In this document: positions 36,610-45,027 of the stretch, one piece after another
Numbering within the stretch: position 1 is the stretch's first letter
How the letters are laid out: each line of letters opens with the position of its first letter
Made by a program: the position numbers and the translations under genes
The notes under the pieces: generated by a model
Databases searched by the model: none
Told to the model about the DNA's origin: nothing
The model's input: only the letters and a program-made list of their open reading frames with translations
Assembly (NCBI RefSeq): GCF_049116555.1
Contig: NZ_JAGDYT010000006.1
Location: 372,001-436,000, forward strand
Direction: 5' to 3'
Source of the DNA: Maricaulis maris_C
GTDB taxonomy: Bacteria > Pseudomonadota > Alphaproteobacteria > Caulobacterales > Maricaulaceae
Length of the DNA: 64,000 bases

Positions 36610-38330
36610 GGTGCGTCGCCGATATCGTCGGCCGCGTCCGACATGTCCTCGACCCGGTATTGTTCCCCAATCGGGGGGCGGCCATGGGTCAACCGGTATT
36701 CCAGGCCTTCGCGCTGCTCCGGGCGTGGATCGAGATCGAGGGTACGGCGCCACTGGAAACCGGCCTCGAGCGCGCGCCCGACCTGCCAATAGGCATCACC
36801 GAGATGATAATTGGCCGTCGCGCTGCCGGGGTTCAGCTCGGCCGCCCGTTCCAGCGCCTCGACCGCCGCTTCATAATGGCCGAGCCGATAATGCGCCCAG
36901 CCAAGGCTGTCGATGACATTGCCGTTCTCCGGTTCCAGCGTTGCCGCCTGCTGGATCATCTCGAAGGCTTCCTCGACGCGCTCGCCCCGATCGATCCAGA
37001 AATAGCCGAGATCATTGAGCAAGGTGGGCTGACGCGGTGCCAGTTCAAGCGCGGCGAGGTAATGGCCCTCTGCCGAAGTCCAGTCATCCGCGTCGAGATA
37101 GCAGGCCGCCGCATAGTGGTGATAACGCCAGTGGGCAGCGACGTCCGGGTCCGCAATGATCTCTTCATAGAGCGGAATGGCCTCGCCACACCGGCCATTG
37201 AGCCGCATCAGATCGGCGACCAGGAGCTTGGTCTCAACACCACCATCCTCGGTCCAGAGACGATTGGCGAGCAGGATGGCCTCATCTGTCCGCTGCATGT
37301 CCTGGAGCAGGAGAATTCGCTGGAATTCGGCGGTGAACCGGAATGGCTCATCCGTAATCGCGGCGTATTCCGTCAGCGCGGCTTGCGGAAGACTGATCCG
37401 GCTCAGCGTCCCGGCCAGCGCCAGGCGGGTCGGGGCATAGTCGGGGTCCAGGCGCTGGACCATGCGCAGATAGATCACCGACAGGTCCATATCGGCCTGC
37501 TCGGCGAGATCAGATGCCGGACCGAAGAGGGCCCGGCCCGCCATTTGCGGCACACCGGGGCGTCGGCGCGGGCGTGCGCCTTCATCGAGGCGGCGCAGCG
37601 CATCCGTGACGAAGGGACCGTCCGGATTGGCTTCCAGCATGGTTTGGTAGAGGGTCCGGGCTTCATCCGGACGCCCTTCACGCTCCAGGAAATTACCGTA
37701 CATCTCGGTCGCAAGGCGCGGGAAGACCGCAGAATAGGCGGCAGTCCGGTAAGCGGCGTCAGCGGCTTCGGGCTCGCCGGCGACGTCAGCCAGCATCGCC
37801 TTGTGCAGCCACAAATGGGAGGACAGGAATCCGGGCGCCTGGGTCCCGTTGGCAGCATCCATGGCCGCAACCGCCTCGCCCTCGCCCATCATCGCCCACT
37901 GGATGAGGAGATCGCGCATCAGCGTGTTGAAGGGCCCGTAATCCGGCGCCGCGTTCAGGCTGGCAATGGCATCGCGGTAATCGCGCTGCGATATCTGGTC
38001 GGCGGCGACATAGAGCGTGGCCAGACGGCTGGGGTCACCGGCCTGGACTGTCGACCGGGCCAGTCGCGCCGCCTGGTCCGTATGGCCGGAAAGCAGCGAT
38101 GTGATGAAGGCCCGGTCAGCCAGGGTTGCATTGCCCGGCGCCTGGTCAAGGGCACGCGCATAATGGGTCGCGGCCCCATCAACATCACGGCTCATGCCGG
38201 CATAGCGCGCCGCAAGAAAAGCCCCGTAGACGGAGACCTCCTCGTCTTCGGGCGGCATGGCCGTGCTGGCGCAGGATGCCACGGCCGTTGCGGCCAGGCA
38301 GAGGGCGAGAATGCGGACTGATGAACTCAT
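36606..38330 (-). CDS. TPR-repeat lipoprotein
   Basis: A 574-residue protein. The signal peptide ends in the lipobox VASC (residues 17-20, Cys20). The mature part is almost entirely tetratricopeptide repeats, clearest near the C-terminus (AHYRLGHYEAAVEALERAAE, then NYHLGDAYWQVGRALEAGFQ). TPR lipoproteins of this size, cotranscribed with ispE, are common in this order of bacteria. They act as outer-membrane or periplasmic scaffolds; the partner is unknown. Confidence 0.88.
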   Translation of the reverse strand: MSSSVRILALCLAATAVASCASTAMPPEDEEVSVYGAFLAARYAGMSRDVDGAATHYARALDQAPGNATLADRAFITSLLSGHTDQAARLARSTVQAGDPSRLATLYVAADQISQRDYRDAIASLNAAPDYGPFNTLMRDLLIQWAMMGEGEAVAAMDAANGTQAPGFLSSHLWLHKAMLADVAGEPEAADAAYRTAAYSAVFPRLATEMYGNFLEREGRPDEARTLYQTMLEANPDGPFVTDALRRLDEGARPRRRPGVPQMAGRALFGPASDLAEQADMDLSVIYLRMVQRLDPDYAPTRLALAGTLSRISLPQAALTEYAAITDEPFRFTAEFQRILLLQDMQRTDEAILLANRLWTEDGGVETKLLVADLMRLNGRCGEAIPLYEEIIADPDVAAHWRYHHYAAACYLDADDWTSAEGHYLAALELAPRQPTLLNDLGYFWIDRGERVEEAFEMIQQAATLEPENGNVIDSLGWAHYRLGHYEAAVEALERAAELNPGSATANYHLGDAYWQVGRALEAGFQWRRTLDLDPRPEQREGLEYRLTHGRPPIGEQYRVEDMSDAADDIGDAP

Positions 38331-38384
38331 GCCTGCATGCTCGCCCTGCAGACGGTCGGGCGCAAGGGCCCGAGGCGGTTGGAC

Positions 38385-40058
38385 CTACATATTGGCGTAC
38401 ATCGGACCGCCGCCACCTTCCGGAGTCGTCCAGTTGATGTTCTGGTTGGGGTCCTTGATGTCGCACGTCTTGCAGTGAACGCAATTCTGCGCGTTGATCT
38501 GGAAGCGTTGCTCACCGCTGGTCTCATCCTCGACCCACTCATAAACCCCGGCGGGGCAGTAGCGTGTCGACGGACCGGCGAATTCGCCGAGCTCGGACAA
38601 TTTCTGCAACGCGTCATCCGACAGTTTGAGGTGGATCGGCTGATCTTCCTCGTGATTGGTGTTCGAGATGAAGACCGAGGACAGGCGATCAAAGGTCAGA
38701 ACGCCATCGGGCTTGGGATAGTTGATCGGCTTGTGTTTGGACGCCGGCTCCAGGCTTTCCGCGTCGGTCTTGCCGTGGCCCAGCGTACCGAAGGGTGACC
38801 AGCCACCGAACAGGGTGTTGCACCACATGTCGAGCCCGCCCAGGGCAACACCCCAGAACGTGCCCAGCCTGGACCAGAGCGGCTTGGCATTGCGAACTTT
38901 CTTGAGGTCCTTGGCGACCCAGGAATTCTCATAGGCCGTCTGGTAGTCGACCAGCTCGTCGTGCTGGCGGCCATCGGCCAGGGCGGCAAAGACACTCTCG
39001 GCAGCCAGCATGCCGGTCTTCATGGCGTTGTGGCTGCCCTTGATGCGCGGCACATTCACGAAACCGGCCGAACAACCGATCAAACCGCCACCCGGGAAAG
39101 CCAGCTTGGGCACGGACTGATAGCCGCCCTCGGTGATGGCGCGCGCGCCGTAGGAAATGCGCTCTCCGCCCTCGAATACCGTCTCCATGACAGGATGGGT
39201 CTTCAGGCGCTGGAACTCGTCGAAAGGCGAGAGATAGGGATTCTTGTAATTCAGGTGCACGACATAGCCGACCGACACCAGATTATCGCCGAAATGGTAC
39301 ATGAAGGACCCGCCACCGGTCTGGCCATCGAGTGGCCAGCCCATCGTGTGCTTGACCATGCCGGGCTTGTGGTTCTCCGGCTTCACGCGCCAGAGTTCCT
39401 TGATACCGATGCCGAATTTCTGTGGCTCCTTGCCCTCGGACAGGTTGAAGCGGCTGATCAGCTTCTTTGACAGCGAGCCGCGCGCACCTTCGGCGATCAG
39501 CGTGTACTTGCCGCGCAGCTCCATGCCCGGCTGGTAACCATCCTTGTGACCGCCATCGCGAGCCAGGCCGAAATCACCCGTAACGACGCCCTTGATGGCA
39601 CCGTCTTCCTCGATGAGGTCGGCAGCCGGGAAACCCGGATAGATTTCCACACCCAGCGCCTCCGCCTGCTCGGCCAGCCAGCGGCAGACATTGGCGAGCG
39701 AGACGATATAGCAGCCATGATTGCTCATCAGCGGCGGGAAAAGCAGGGTCGGCAAGCTGATCGAGCCGGCTTCGCCAAGCACTTCGAAAATGTCGGTCTT
39801 GACCTCATCTTCCAGTGGCGCGCCAAGCTCCTTCCAGTTGGGGAAAAGCTCATTCATGGCCTTGGGGTCGACCACAGCACCGGAGAGGATGTGCGCGCCG
39901 ACTTCGGCGCCCTTTTCAAGCAGGGCGATCGAGATCTCGGATCCGGCTTCGGCCGCCATCTGCTTGAGGCGGATGGCCGCGGACAGGCCGGACGGACCGC
40001 CACCAACAATGATGACATCATATTCCATGGATTCGCGTTCAATTGCGGCGTCGGTCAT
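38385..40058 (-). CDS. etfD: Electron transfer flavoprotein-ubiquinone oxidoreductase
   Basis: A 557-residue membrane-associated flavoenzyme passing electrons from ETF (reduced by acyl-CoA and other dehydrogenases) to ubiquinone. FAD-binding GGGPSGLSAA sits at the N-terminus, GCSAGFVNVPRIKGSHNAMK in the middle, and the C-terminal 4Fe-4S ligands in YCPAGVYEW and NCVHCKTCDIKDP. Its promoter region contains an ACGTTAACGT box like the LiuR motif (see 40184-40193). Confidence 0.96.
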   Translation of the reverse strand: MTDAAIERESMEYDVIIVGGGPSGLSAAIRLKQMAAEAGSEISIALLEKGAEVGAHILSGAVVDPKAMNELFPNWKELGAPLEDEVKTDIFEVLGEAGSISLPTLLFPPLMSNHGCYIVSLANVCRWLAEQAEALGVEIYPGFPAADLIEEDGAIKGVVTGDFGLARDGGHKDGYQPGMELRGKYTLIAEGARGSLSKKLISRFNLSEGKEPQKFGIGIKELWRVKPENHKPGMVKHTMGWPLDGQTGGGSFMYHFGDNLVSVGYVVHLNYKNPYLSPFDEFQRLKTHPVMETVFEGGERISYGARAITEGGYQSVPKLAFPGGGLIGCSAGFVNVPRIKGSHNAMKTGMLAAESVFAALADGRQHDELVDYQTAYENSWVAKDLKKVRNAKPLWSRLGTFWGVALGGLDMWCNTLFGGWSPFGTLGHGKTDAESLEPASKHKPINYPKPDGVLTFDRLSSVFISNTNHEEDQPIHLKLSDDALQKLSELGEFAGPSTRYCPAGVYEWVEDETSGEQRFQINAQNCVHCKTCDIKDPNQNINWTTPEGGGGPMYANM

Positions 40059-40183
40059 CAGGCTGGCACCTTCCCTCTTTGTGTTCGCGTCTGTTCAATG
40101 CGGTGTTCGGCTTGCAGGTCTTCGGTCATACCCTAGGATCAAAGACCCATCTAGCGCGTCCCGCCGTCGGGATCAAAGCTATT

Positions 40184-40193
40184 ACGTTAACGT
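40184..40193. promoter_or_regulatory. LiuR-like operator ACGTTAACGT
   Basis: ACGTTAACGT is a perfect 10 bp palindrome within TTACGTTAACGTGCACGT, lying 126 bp upstream of the ETF-QO start and 11 bp upstream of the glycosylase start. MerR-family LiuR, which controls branched-chain amino acid and acyl-CoA catabolism including ETF genes in many proteobacteria, binds motifs with this core. An overlapping ACGTGCACGT palindrome follows it. Confidence 0.45.
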
Positions 40194-40203
40194 GCACGTC
40201 AAC

Positions 40204-41064
40204 ATGACCGATTCCGGACCCGCCCTCACCCCACAAGACGAGAAAGCGCTGCAAGCGCTGATTGCCTGGTGGGCGGATGCCGGAATCGAGATGGACGCGC
40301 CGAGCATGGCACCGCGACCGGTCGCGCCCACGGCGCCAGGGCCTCGCTCTGAGCCACTTCCGGACACGCGCCGCACCGCGCCCGCCGAGCCGGTTCGAGC
40401 CGCAACCCCGCAGGCGGCCCGCGCAGCCGGTTTTGGTGACGCCGGGTCCAGCGGGCCCGGCGCCCGGACGCTCGCCAAGGGCGCGGACACGCTCGACGCG
40501 CTGCGCGATGCCATCAGCCAGTTTGACGGATGTGCCCTCAAGCGCACGGCCCGCAACACACTCTTTGCCCGGGGCGACCGTGCGGCGCGCATCATGGTGA
40601 TCGGCGACGCCCCCGGTCGTGATGAGGACGAACGCGGCGAACCTTTCGCCGGCCAGACCGGTCAATTGATGGACCGGATGCTGGCCGCGATCGGGATCGA
40701 GCGTGATGCCGCCTATCTGACCTATGTGCTGAACTGGCGTCCGCCAGGCAATCGGTCGCCGACCCAGGACGAGATCGCCCTCTGCCTGCCATTCGCCGAA
40801 CGCCATATTGCCCTCAAGAAGCCAGACGTGCTCGTTCTGGCCGGTGGTCTGAGCGCGCAGGCTCTCTTGCGCAGCGAGGCGCCGATCACGCGGCTGCGGG
40901 GCCGCTGGACCGATTATGCGGTCCGCGACAGCTCCGGCGAGCCGACCGCGGCCACCATACCGACCCTGCCGATTTTCCATCCCAGCTATCTGCTAAGGCG
41001 GCCGACCGAGAAGCGTCTGGCCTGGCAGGACCTGTTGGCTCTGGCTTCAAAACTCAATCACTGA
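40204..41064 (+). CDS. Family 4-like uracil-DNA glycosylase, iron-sulphur ligands mostly absent
   Basis: A 286-residue protein with a disordered Pro/Ala-rich N-terminal 90 residues and a UDG domain. Motif 1 is VIGDAPGRDEDERGEPF, then LNWRPPGNRSPTQDE, and motif 2 is the LPIFHPSYLL box. Canonical family 4 enzymes carry four cysteines for a 4Fe-4S cluster. Here only GCALK and EIALCLPF keep a cysteine, and the RPPGN cysteine is Trp. The ATG at 40204 is used. It probably removes uracil from DNA but may lack the cluster. Confidence 0.85.
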   Translation: MTDSGPALTPQDEKALQALIAWWADAGIEMDAPSMAPRPVAPTAPGPRSEPLPDTRRTAPAEPVRAATPQAARAAGFGDAGSSGPGARTLAKGADTLDALRDAISQFDGCALKRTARNTLFARGDRAARIMVIGDAPGRDEDERGEPFAGQTGQLMDRMLAAIGIERDAAYLTYVLNWRPPGNRSPTQDEIALCLPFAERHIALKKPDVLVLAGGLSAQALLRSEAPITRLRGRWTDYAVRDSSGEPTAATIPTLPIFHPSYLLRRPTEKRLAWQDLLALASKLNH

Positions 41065-41191
41065 TTGTGTCGTGCCGGTAATATATTATTAGAGGCCGCC
41101 GGACGGAAGACCCGGTTAACCCCAATTCCCCTACGGCTTTTCCTCAGACGCGCCCCAATCGGGCCGATCGGATGTTTGAGGAGCCAGCAGC

Positions 41192-41749
41192 ATGTCGCGA
41201 CCCACTGCCCCAGCACTTACCGGTGTCGAACGACGGTTCAAAGACGGCGAAGTCATCGTCACAAAGACCGACCTCAAAGGCTGCATAACCTACGCCAATG
41301 ACACGTTTCAGCGCGCTTCGGCCGTCACGGAGCGGCAGGCGCTTGGCCAGCCGCACAATTTCATCCGGCATCCGGACATGCCGCGCTCGATCTTCAAACT
41401 CATGTGGGACACGATCAGCGCCGGCCAGGAATTGTTCGCCTATGTCGTGAACCGGGCCATGAATGGCGACCATTACTGGGTCTATGCCCATGTGACACCA
41501 AGCTTCAATGATGCTGGTGAGATCATTGGCTACCACTCCAATCGCCGCGAACCGGGTCGTCAGATCCTCGAGCAGGACATCATCCCCTTCTACGCCCAGC
41601 TTCGCGAAATCGAAGCCGGTGCCGGCAGCCCCAAACAGGCGCTGGCTGCCGGCAGCGAGGCCATCGGCGCCTGCCTCGCCAAGCATAATGTCGAATACGA
41701 TGAATTCATCTGTACGCTCGGCCAGGGCCAGCGTCGCGGCTATCGCTAG
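41192..41749 (+). CDS. Aer-like PAS domain protein
   Basis: A 185-residue cytoplasmic protein. A PAS domain of the Aer type spans about 15-135 with GCITYANDTFQRAS, GQPHNFIRHPDMPRSIFK and YWVYAHVTP. The remainder is helical. Aer PAS domains bind FAD and report redox state or oxygen. A GAGGAG site precedes the ATG. It lies 9 bp before a soluble chemoreceptor gene, so sensor and signalling parts of an Aer-type receptor are encoded separately. Confidence 0.9.
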   Translation: MSRPTAPALTGVERRFKDGEVIVTKTDLKGCITYANDTFQRASAVTERQALGQPHNFIRHPDMPRSIFKLMWDTISAGQELFAYVVNRAMNGDHYWVYAHVTPSFNDAGEIIGYHSNRREPGRQILEQDIIPFYAQLREIEAGAGSPKQALAAGSEAIGACLAKHNVEYDEFICTLGQGQRRGYR

Positions 41750-41758
41750 GAGACCGTC

Positions 41759-42922
41759 ATGTTCAACGTATCGAAGGATCGTGACGCCATCCGTCGCGCC
41801 GCCCGCATTGTCCGCGCCGTCGCCGAGGGCGATTTCGAACAACGCATAATCGGCGTCTCGCCGGACCCGGAAGTGGCGGAAATGGAAAACGCCATCAACC
41901 TCCTGATCGATCGCACCGACGCCTATCTGCGCGAAAGCCAGACCTGCGTCGAATATGTTCGCAAGAACAAGCATTTTCGCCTGATTCCGGAGGCCGGAAT
42001 GGTCGGCAGTTTCAAGGCTGCCGCGCGGGCCGTGAACACGACGCTATATGCGATCAAGGCGCGTCATGACGGCTTCCTCGACCTTGGCAGCAAGCTGGAA
42101 AGCCAATTGACCGAGGTCATGGGCAAGGTCTCCGAGACCATCACAATGCTCCGGGGCAATGCCAACTCGCTGGACAGCAATTCCGGCAAGGCGTCCGAAC
42201 AATGCATGACCGTCTCCGCAGCAGCTGAGCAAGCCTCGGCCAACATGCAGAGCGTGGCCGCTTCGGCCGAGGAGCTGACCTCGTCCATCGAGGAAATCAA
42301 TCGCCAGGTCGTCCAGTCTGCCGGTATCGCCGACCAGGCCGTCGACAAGTCCCGCGCCATGAACCAGACAATCTCCGGCCTCAGCGGCGTGACCGACAGG
42401 ATTGGTGATATCGTCAAGCTGATCCAGGGCATCGCCGACCAGACCAACCTCCTTGCGCTCAACGCGACGATCGAAGCCGCCCGCGCCGGTGAAGCCGGGC
42501 GGGGATTTGCGATCGTCGCGCAGGAGGTCAAGACGCTGGCCGGCCAGACCGCGCATGCCACCGATCAGATCAGCCAGCAGATATCCGAACTTCAGGGCAC
42601 GATGACGAGCGCGGTCACCGCCAACACCGACATCTCCGATGCCATCGAACAGATCAATGTCTCTTGCAACGCGATTGCCACCGCTGTGACCGAGCAAAGT
42701 GCCGCGACCGGCGAAATCGCACGCAATGTTTCGGAAGCCGCCCTCGGTACCGGCGATGTCTCGAACGGGATCGGGATAGTCGAGGACGCCACGCGCAGCA
42801 CGCGCGACATGGCGCACAGCGTCGTCACTTCGACCGACACCCTGTCGGAGCAGGAGGAAAACCTGACCAATCTGCGCCAGAACATCCTCACCTTCCTCGA
42901 CGATGTCCGGCGTGTCGGCTGA
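41759..42922 (+). CDS. Cytoplasmic methyl-accepting chemotaxis protein
   Basis: A 387-residue chemoreceptor signalling protein without membrane segments. The N-terminal 110 residues include a HAMP-like helix pair (IVRAVAEGDFEQRI, AINLLIDRTDAYL). The signalling domain has the hairpin tip IADQTNLLALNATIEAARAGEAGRGFA, given here in two parts (residues about 220-245), and flanking methylation-type helices. It is encoded directly after the PAS protein and probably takes its input from it. No CheA or CheW gene is nearby. Confidence 0.9.
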   Translation: MFNVSKDRDAIRRAARIVRAVAEGDFEQRIIGVSPDPEVAEMENAINLLIDRTDAYLRESQTCVEYVRKNKHFRLIPEAGMVGSFKAAARAVNTTLYAIKARHDGFLDLGSKLESQLTEVMGKVSETITMLRGNANSLDSNSGKASEQCMTVSAAAEQASANMQSVAASAEELTSSIEEINRQVVQSAGIADQAVDKSRAMNQTISGLSGVTDRIGDIVKLIQGIADQTNLLALNATIEAARAGEAGRGFAIVAQEVKTLAGQTAHATDQISQQISELQGTMTSAVTANTDISDAIEQINVSCNAIATAVTEQSAATGEIARNVSEAALGTGDVSNGIGIVEDATRSTRDMAHSVVTSTDTLSEQEENLTNLRQNILTFLDDVRRVG

Positions 42923-42950
42923 AGATGCCTTGTGACGCCCGCATCATTTT

Positions 42951-42965
42951 GTTCTTGATTTGTTC
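42951..42965. promoter_or_regulatory. LexA (SOS) box, exact GTTC-N7-GTTC
   Basis: GTTCTTGATTTGTTC matches the alphaproteobacterial LexA consensus exactly and lies 22 bp upstream of the start codon of the radical SAM gene. Its position near the start fits a repressor site over the promoter. It suggests DNA-damage induction of that gene. Confidence 0.6.
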
Positions 42966-42987
42966 CAACTTTGAGTCATCATGAAGC

Positions 42988-44109
42988 ATGACCGAGCGCC
43001 CTGGTGGCTACGCCCTTAATGCCCCTCAGGAGGCCTCTCTGCCCCACCGCCCCGGAGCAAGAGGTCGGGGCGCTCGGTCAAACATTTCCGGTCGCTATGA
43101 GAGTGTCGTCCATGAAGCCTTCGATGATGGCTGGACCGAAGCGGATGGTGAAGCGCCCAGGCTCGCGACCACCGTCCTGAAAGATGCTTCCCGATCCATC
43201 ATCTCGACCAATCAGTCGCCTGACATATCCTTCGACCAGTCGATCAATCCCTATCGGGGCTGCGAGCATGGTTGCGTCTACTGCTATGCCCGGCCCAGCC
43301 ACGCCTTTTGGGGCTACTCCCCCGGCCTCGACTTCGAGAGCGTGATCTTCGCAAAACCGGACGGGCCAGCTCTGCTGGAAGCCGCTTTCAACAAGATCGG
43401 CTACCAGCCCAGGCCCATCCTGATCGGGGCCAATACCGACGCCTGGCAACCTCTGGAACGCGAGCGCCAACACACGCGCGACATTCTCAAGGTCTGTGCC
43501 CGCTACCGACACCCGATCAGCGTCATCACCAAGTCCGCCCTGATCCGCCGCGATCTCGACATCCTGGCCCCGATGGCGGCGGACGGGCTGGTCAAAGCCG
43601 CCATTTCCGTCACCACGCTCGACCGACGCCTGGCCCGGGATCTGGAGCCGCGCGCCGCCGCGCCGCATCGCCGGCTGGAAACCATCGCCGCGCTCAAGGC
43701 GGCGGGCATTCCGGTCACGGTGATGATGGCCCCCATCATTCCCGGCCTCACCGACCACGAGATTGAAGTCCTGCTCGAGGCCGCTGCCGATTCCGGTGCC
43801 GATAACGCGGCCTATGTCCTGCTTCGTCTGCCATTGGAAATCCGCGATCTGTTTCGTGAGTGGCTGACCGACAAACGGCCGGACGCAGCGGGCCGCGTCA
43901 TGTCCCTGATCCGGCAGATGCGCAACGGCAAGGATTATGACGCGCAATGGGCGACACGCGGTCGCGGAACCGGCCCTTATGCCGCACTGATCGCCAGCCG
44001 TTTCCGAAAGGCCATCACGCGCTTCAAGCTGGATGCGCCGCGGGCGGTTCTCGATCCAAGCCGCTTCGAGCGCCCGCTCGGGAGCGCTGCGCAACCCAGC
44101 CTTTTTTGA
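42988..44109 (+). CDS. PA0069-family radical SAM protein (SplB-related)
   Basis: A 373-residue radical SAM enzyme. The 4Fe-4S site is CEHGCVYC (Cys92, Cys96, Cys99), preceded by DQSINPYRG. ISVITKSALIRRDLD and MMAPIIPGLTDHEIE are the barrel strands conserved in the PA0069/Rv2578c family, which is related to spore photoproduct lyase. The reaction is unknown. An exact LexA box lies just upstream, which would link it to DNA-damage responses. A short hairpin (CCCCGTCACACGGGG) follows the stop. Confidence 0.9.
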   Translation: MTERPGGYALNAPQEASLPHRPGARGRGARSNISGRYESVVHEAFDDGWTEADGEAPRLATTVLKDASRSIISTNQSPDISFDQSINPYRGCEHGCVYCYARPSHAFWGYSPGLDFESVIFAKPDGPALLEAAFNKIGYQPRPILIGANTDAWQPLERERQHTRDILKVCARYRHPISVITKSALIRRDLDILAPMAADGLVKAAISVTTLDRRLARDLEPRAAAPHRRLETIAALKAAGIPVTVMMAPIIPGLTDHEIEVLLEAAADSGADNAAYVLLRLPLEIRDLFREWLTDKRPDAAGRVMSLIRQMRNGKDYDAQWATRGRGTGPYAALIASRFRKAITRFKLDAPRAVLDPSRFERPLGSAAQPSLF

Positions 44110-44111
44110 TT

Positions 44112-44126
44112 CCCCGTCACACGGGG
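44112..44126 (+). terminator. Short hairpin after the radical SAM gene
   Basis: CCCCGT-CAC-ACGGGG forms a tight hairpin 2 bp after the stop codon, followed by CCTTGTCAGCC without a T-run. It is a weak terminator candidate between the SOS-type gene and the lipoprotein gene at 44176. Confidence 0.4.
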
Positions 44127-44175
44127 GCCTTGTCAGCCCCCCTTCATTTCGGCAATCAGGAACAGGGGGATGGAA

Positions 44176-45027
44176 ATGATCGTTTTGCGCGTTTTGCTTG
44201 TTGTGATGTCATTCGGCCTGGCCGGGTGCAATGGGTTCGGCACACTGGATGAGACCCTTCTTCCCGACGATGCGCGCCCCGTCTTCGACGCCGCCAAGGC
44301 TCTGGTTCTGGAAGGCGATCAGGACAGTATCGCGCCTCACTGGTATCCGGAGGTCGATCTGGCCACGATCCCGGACATCATCGAACAAATTCATGGCATC
44401 CTGCCTGACGCGCCGGCCGAAAGCGTCGACCTGGTGAATATCACACGCTTCTCAGGCGAGGACCCCGCGCTTGGAAGCTTCAGCCAGATCACGGCAACCT
44501 ACATCGCGCGCTGGCCGGATCAGCACTTCAGCCTCGTCGCTCAGGTGACGCGCGTTGAGGACGGGCGCTGGCAGCTCAACCGATTCCGGATCTACCCGAT
44601 TGATGCGGCCCTGGAAGGCCCTGCCACGATCGAGGATTGGGGGCTCGCGCGCAGCATCTGGGTCGGCATCACTGCCGTTGTCATCGCCTTTATCCTGCTG
44701 ACCCTGGTCAGCTTGTACCGTTTCAGGCGGGTAAAGCGACGCATTCTCTGGACGATCTTCATCACCGCCGGGTGTTTCCCCGTTTTCGCCATGGACTGGG
44801 CCACGGCGAGCTGGTGGCTTGAATCGCCCGCGCTGCATTCGACCGAGGGGGCGTTTCGCCTCAGCCTGTTCGAATTCAAGTTACTGGGAGCCGCCTTCGC
44901 TCGAGCCGGAATCCACGCGCCCTGGATAGCAGAAGTCTGCGTGCCAATCGGCGCCTTGTGCTTTTGGTATCGAGTCATGCGCGGCGGCCCGACCCGCCGC
45001 GAGCACTTGGAAAGTCGACCGCGCTAG
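44176..45027 (+). CDS. Membrane lipoprotein of unknown function
   Basis: A 283-residue protein. A signal peptide ends at the lipobox LAGC near residue 18. A soluble alpha/beta domain follows (about 30-150, including ITATYIARWPDQHFSLVAQV), then two or three hydrophobic segments at about 155-180, 195-210 and 255-270. The start ATG 44176, with AGGGGG at 7 bp, is preferred over ATG 44170, which is too close to that site. No family was recognised. Its stop overlaps the stop of the convergent GGDEF/EAL gene by 4 bp. Confidence 0.7.
   Translation: MIVLRVLLVVMSFGLAGCNGFGTLDETLLPDDARPVFDAAKALVLEGDQDSIAPHWYPEVDLATIPDIIEQIHGILPDAPAESVDLVNITRFSGEDPALGSFSQITATYIARWPDQHFSLVAQVTRVEDGRWQLNRFRIYPIDAALEGPATIEDWGLARSIWVGITAVVIAFILLTLVSLYRFRRVKRRILWTIFITAGCFPVFAMDWATASWWLESPALHSTEGAFRLSLFEFKLLGAAFARAGIHAPWIAEVCVPIGALCFWYRVMRGGPTRREHLESRPR

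Noticed and set aside
40100..40120. Possible LexA box GTTC-N6-GTTC near the ETF-QO start
   Set aside because: The spacing is six, not seven, and the site does not fit the consensus.
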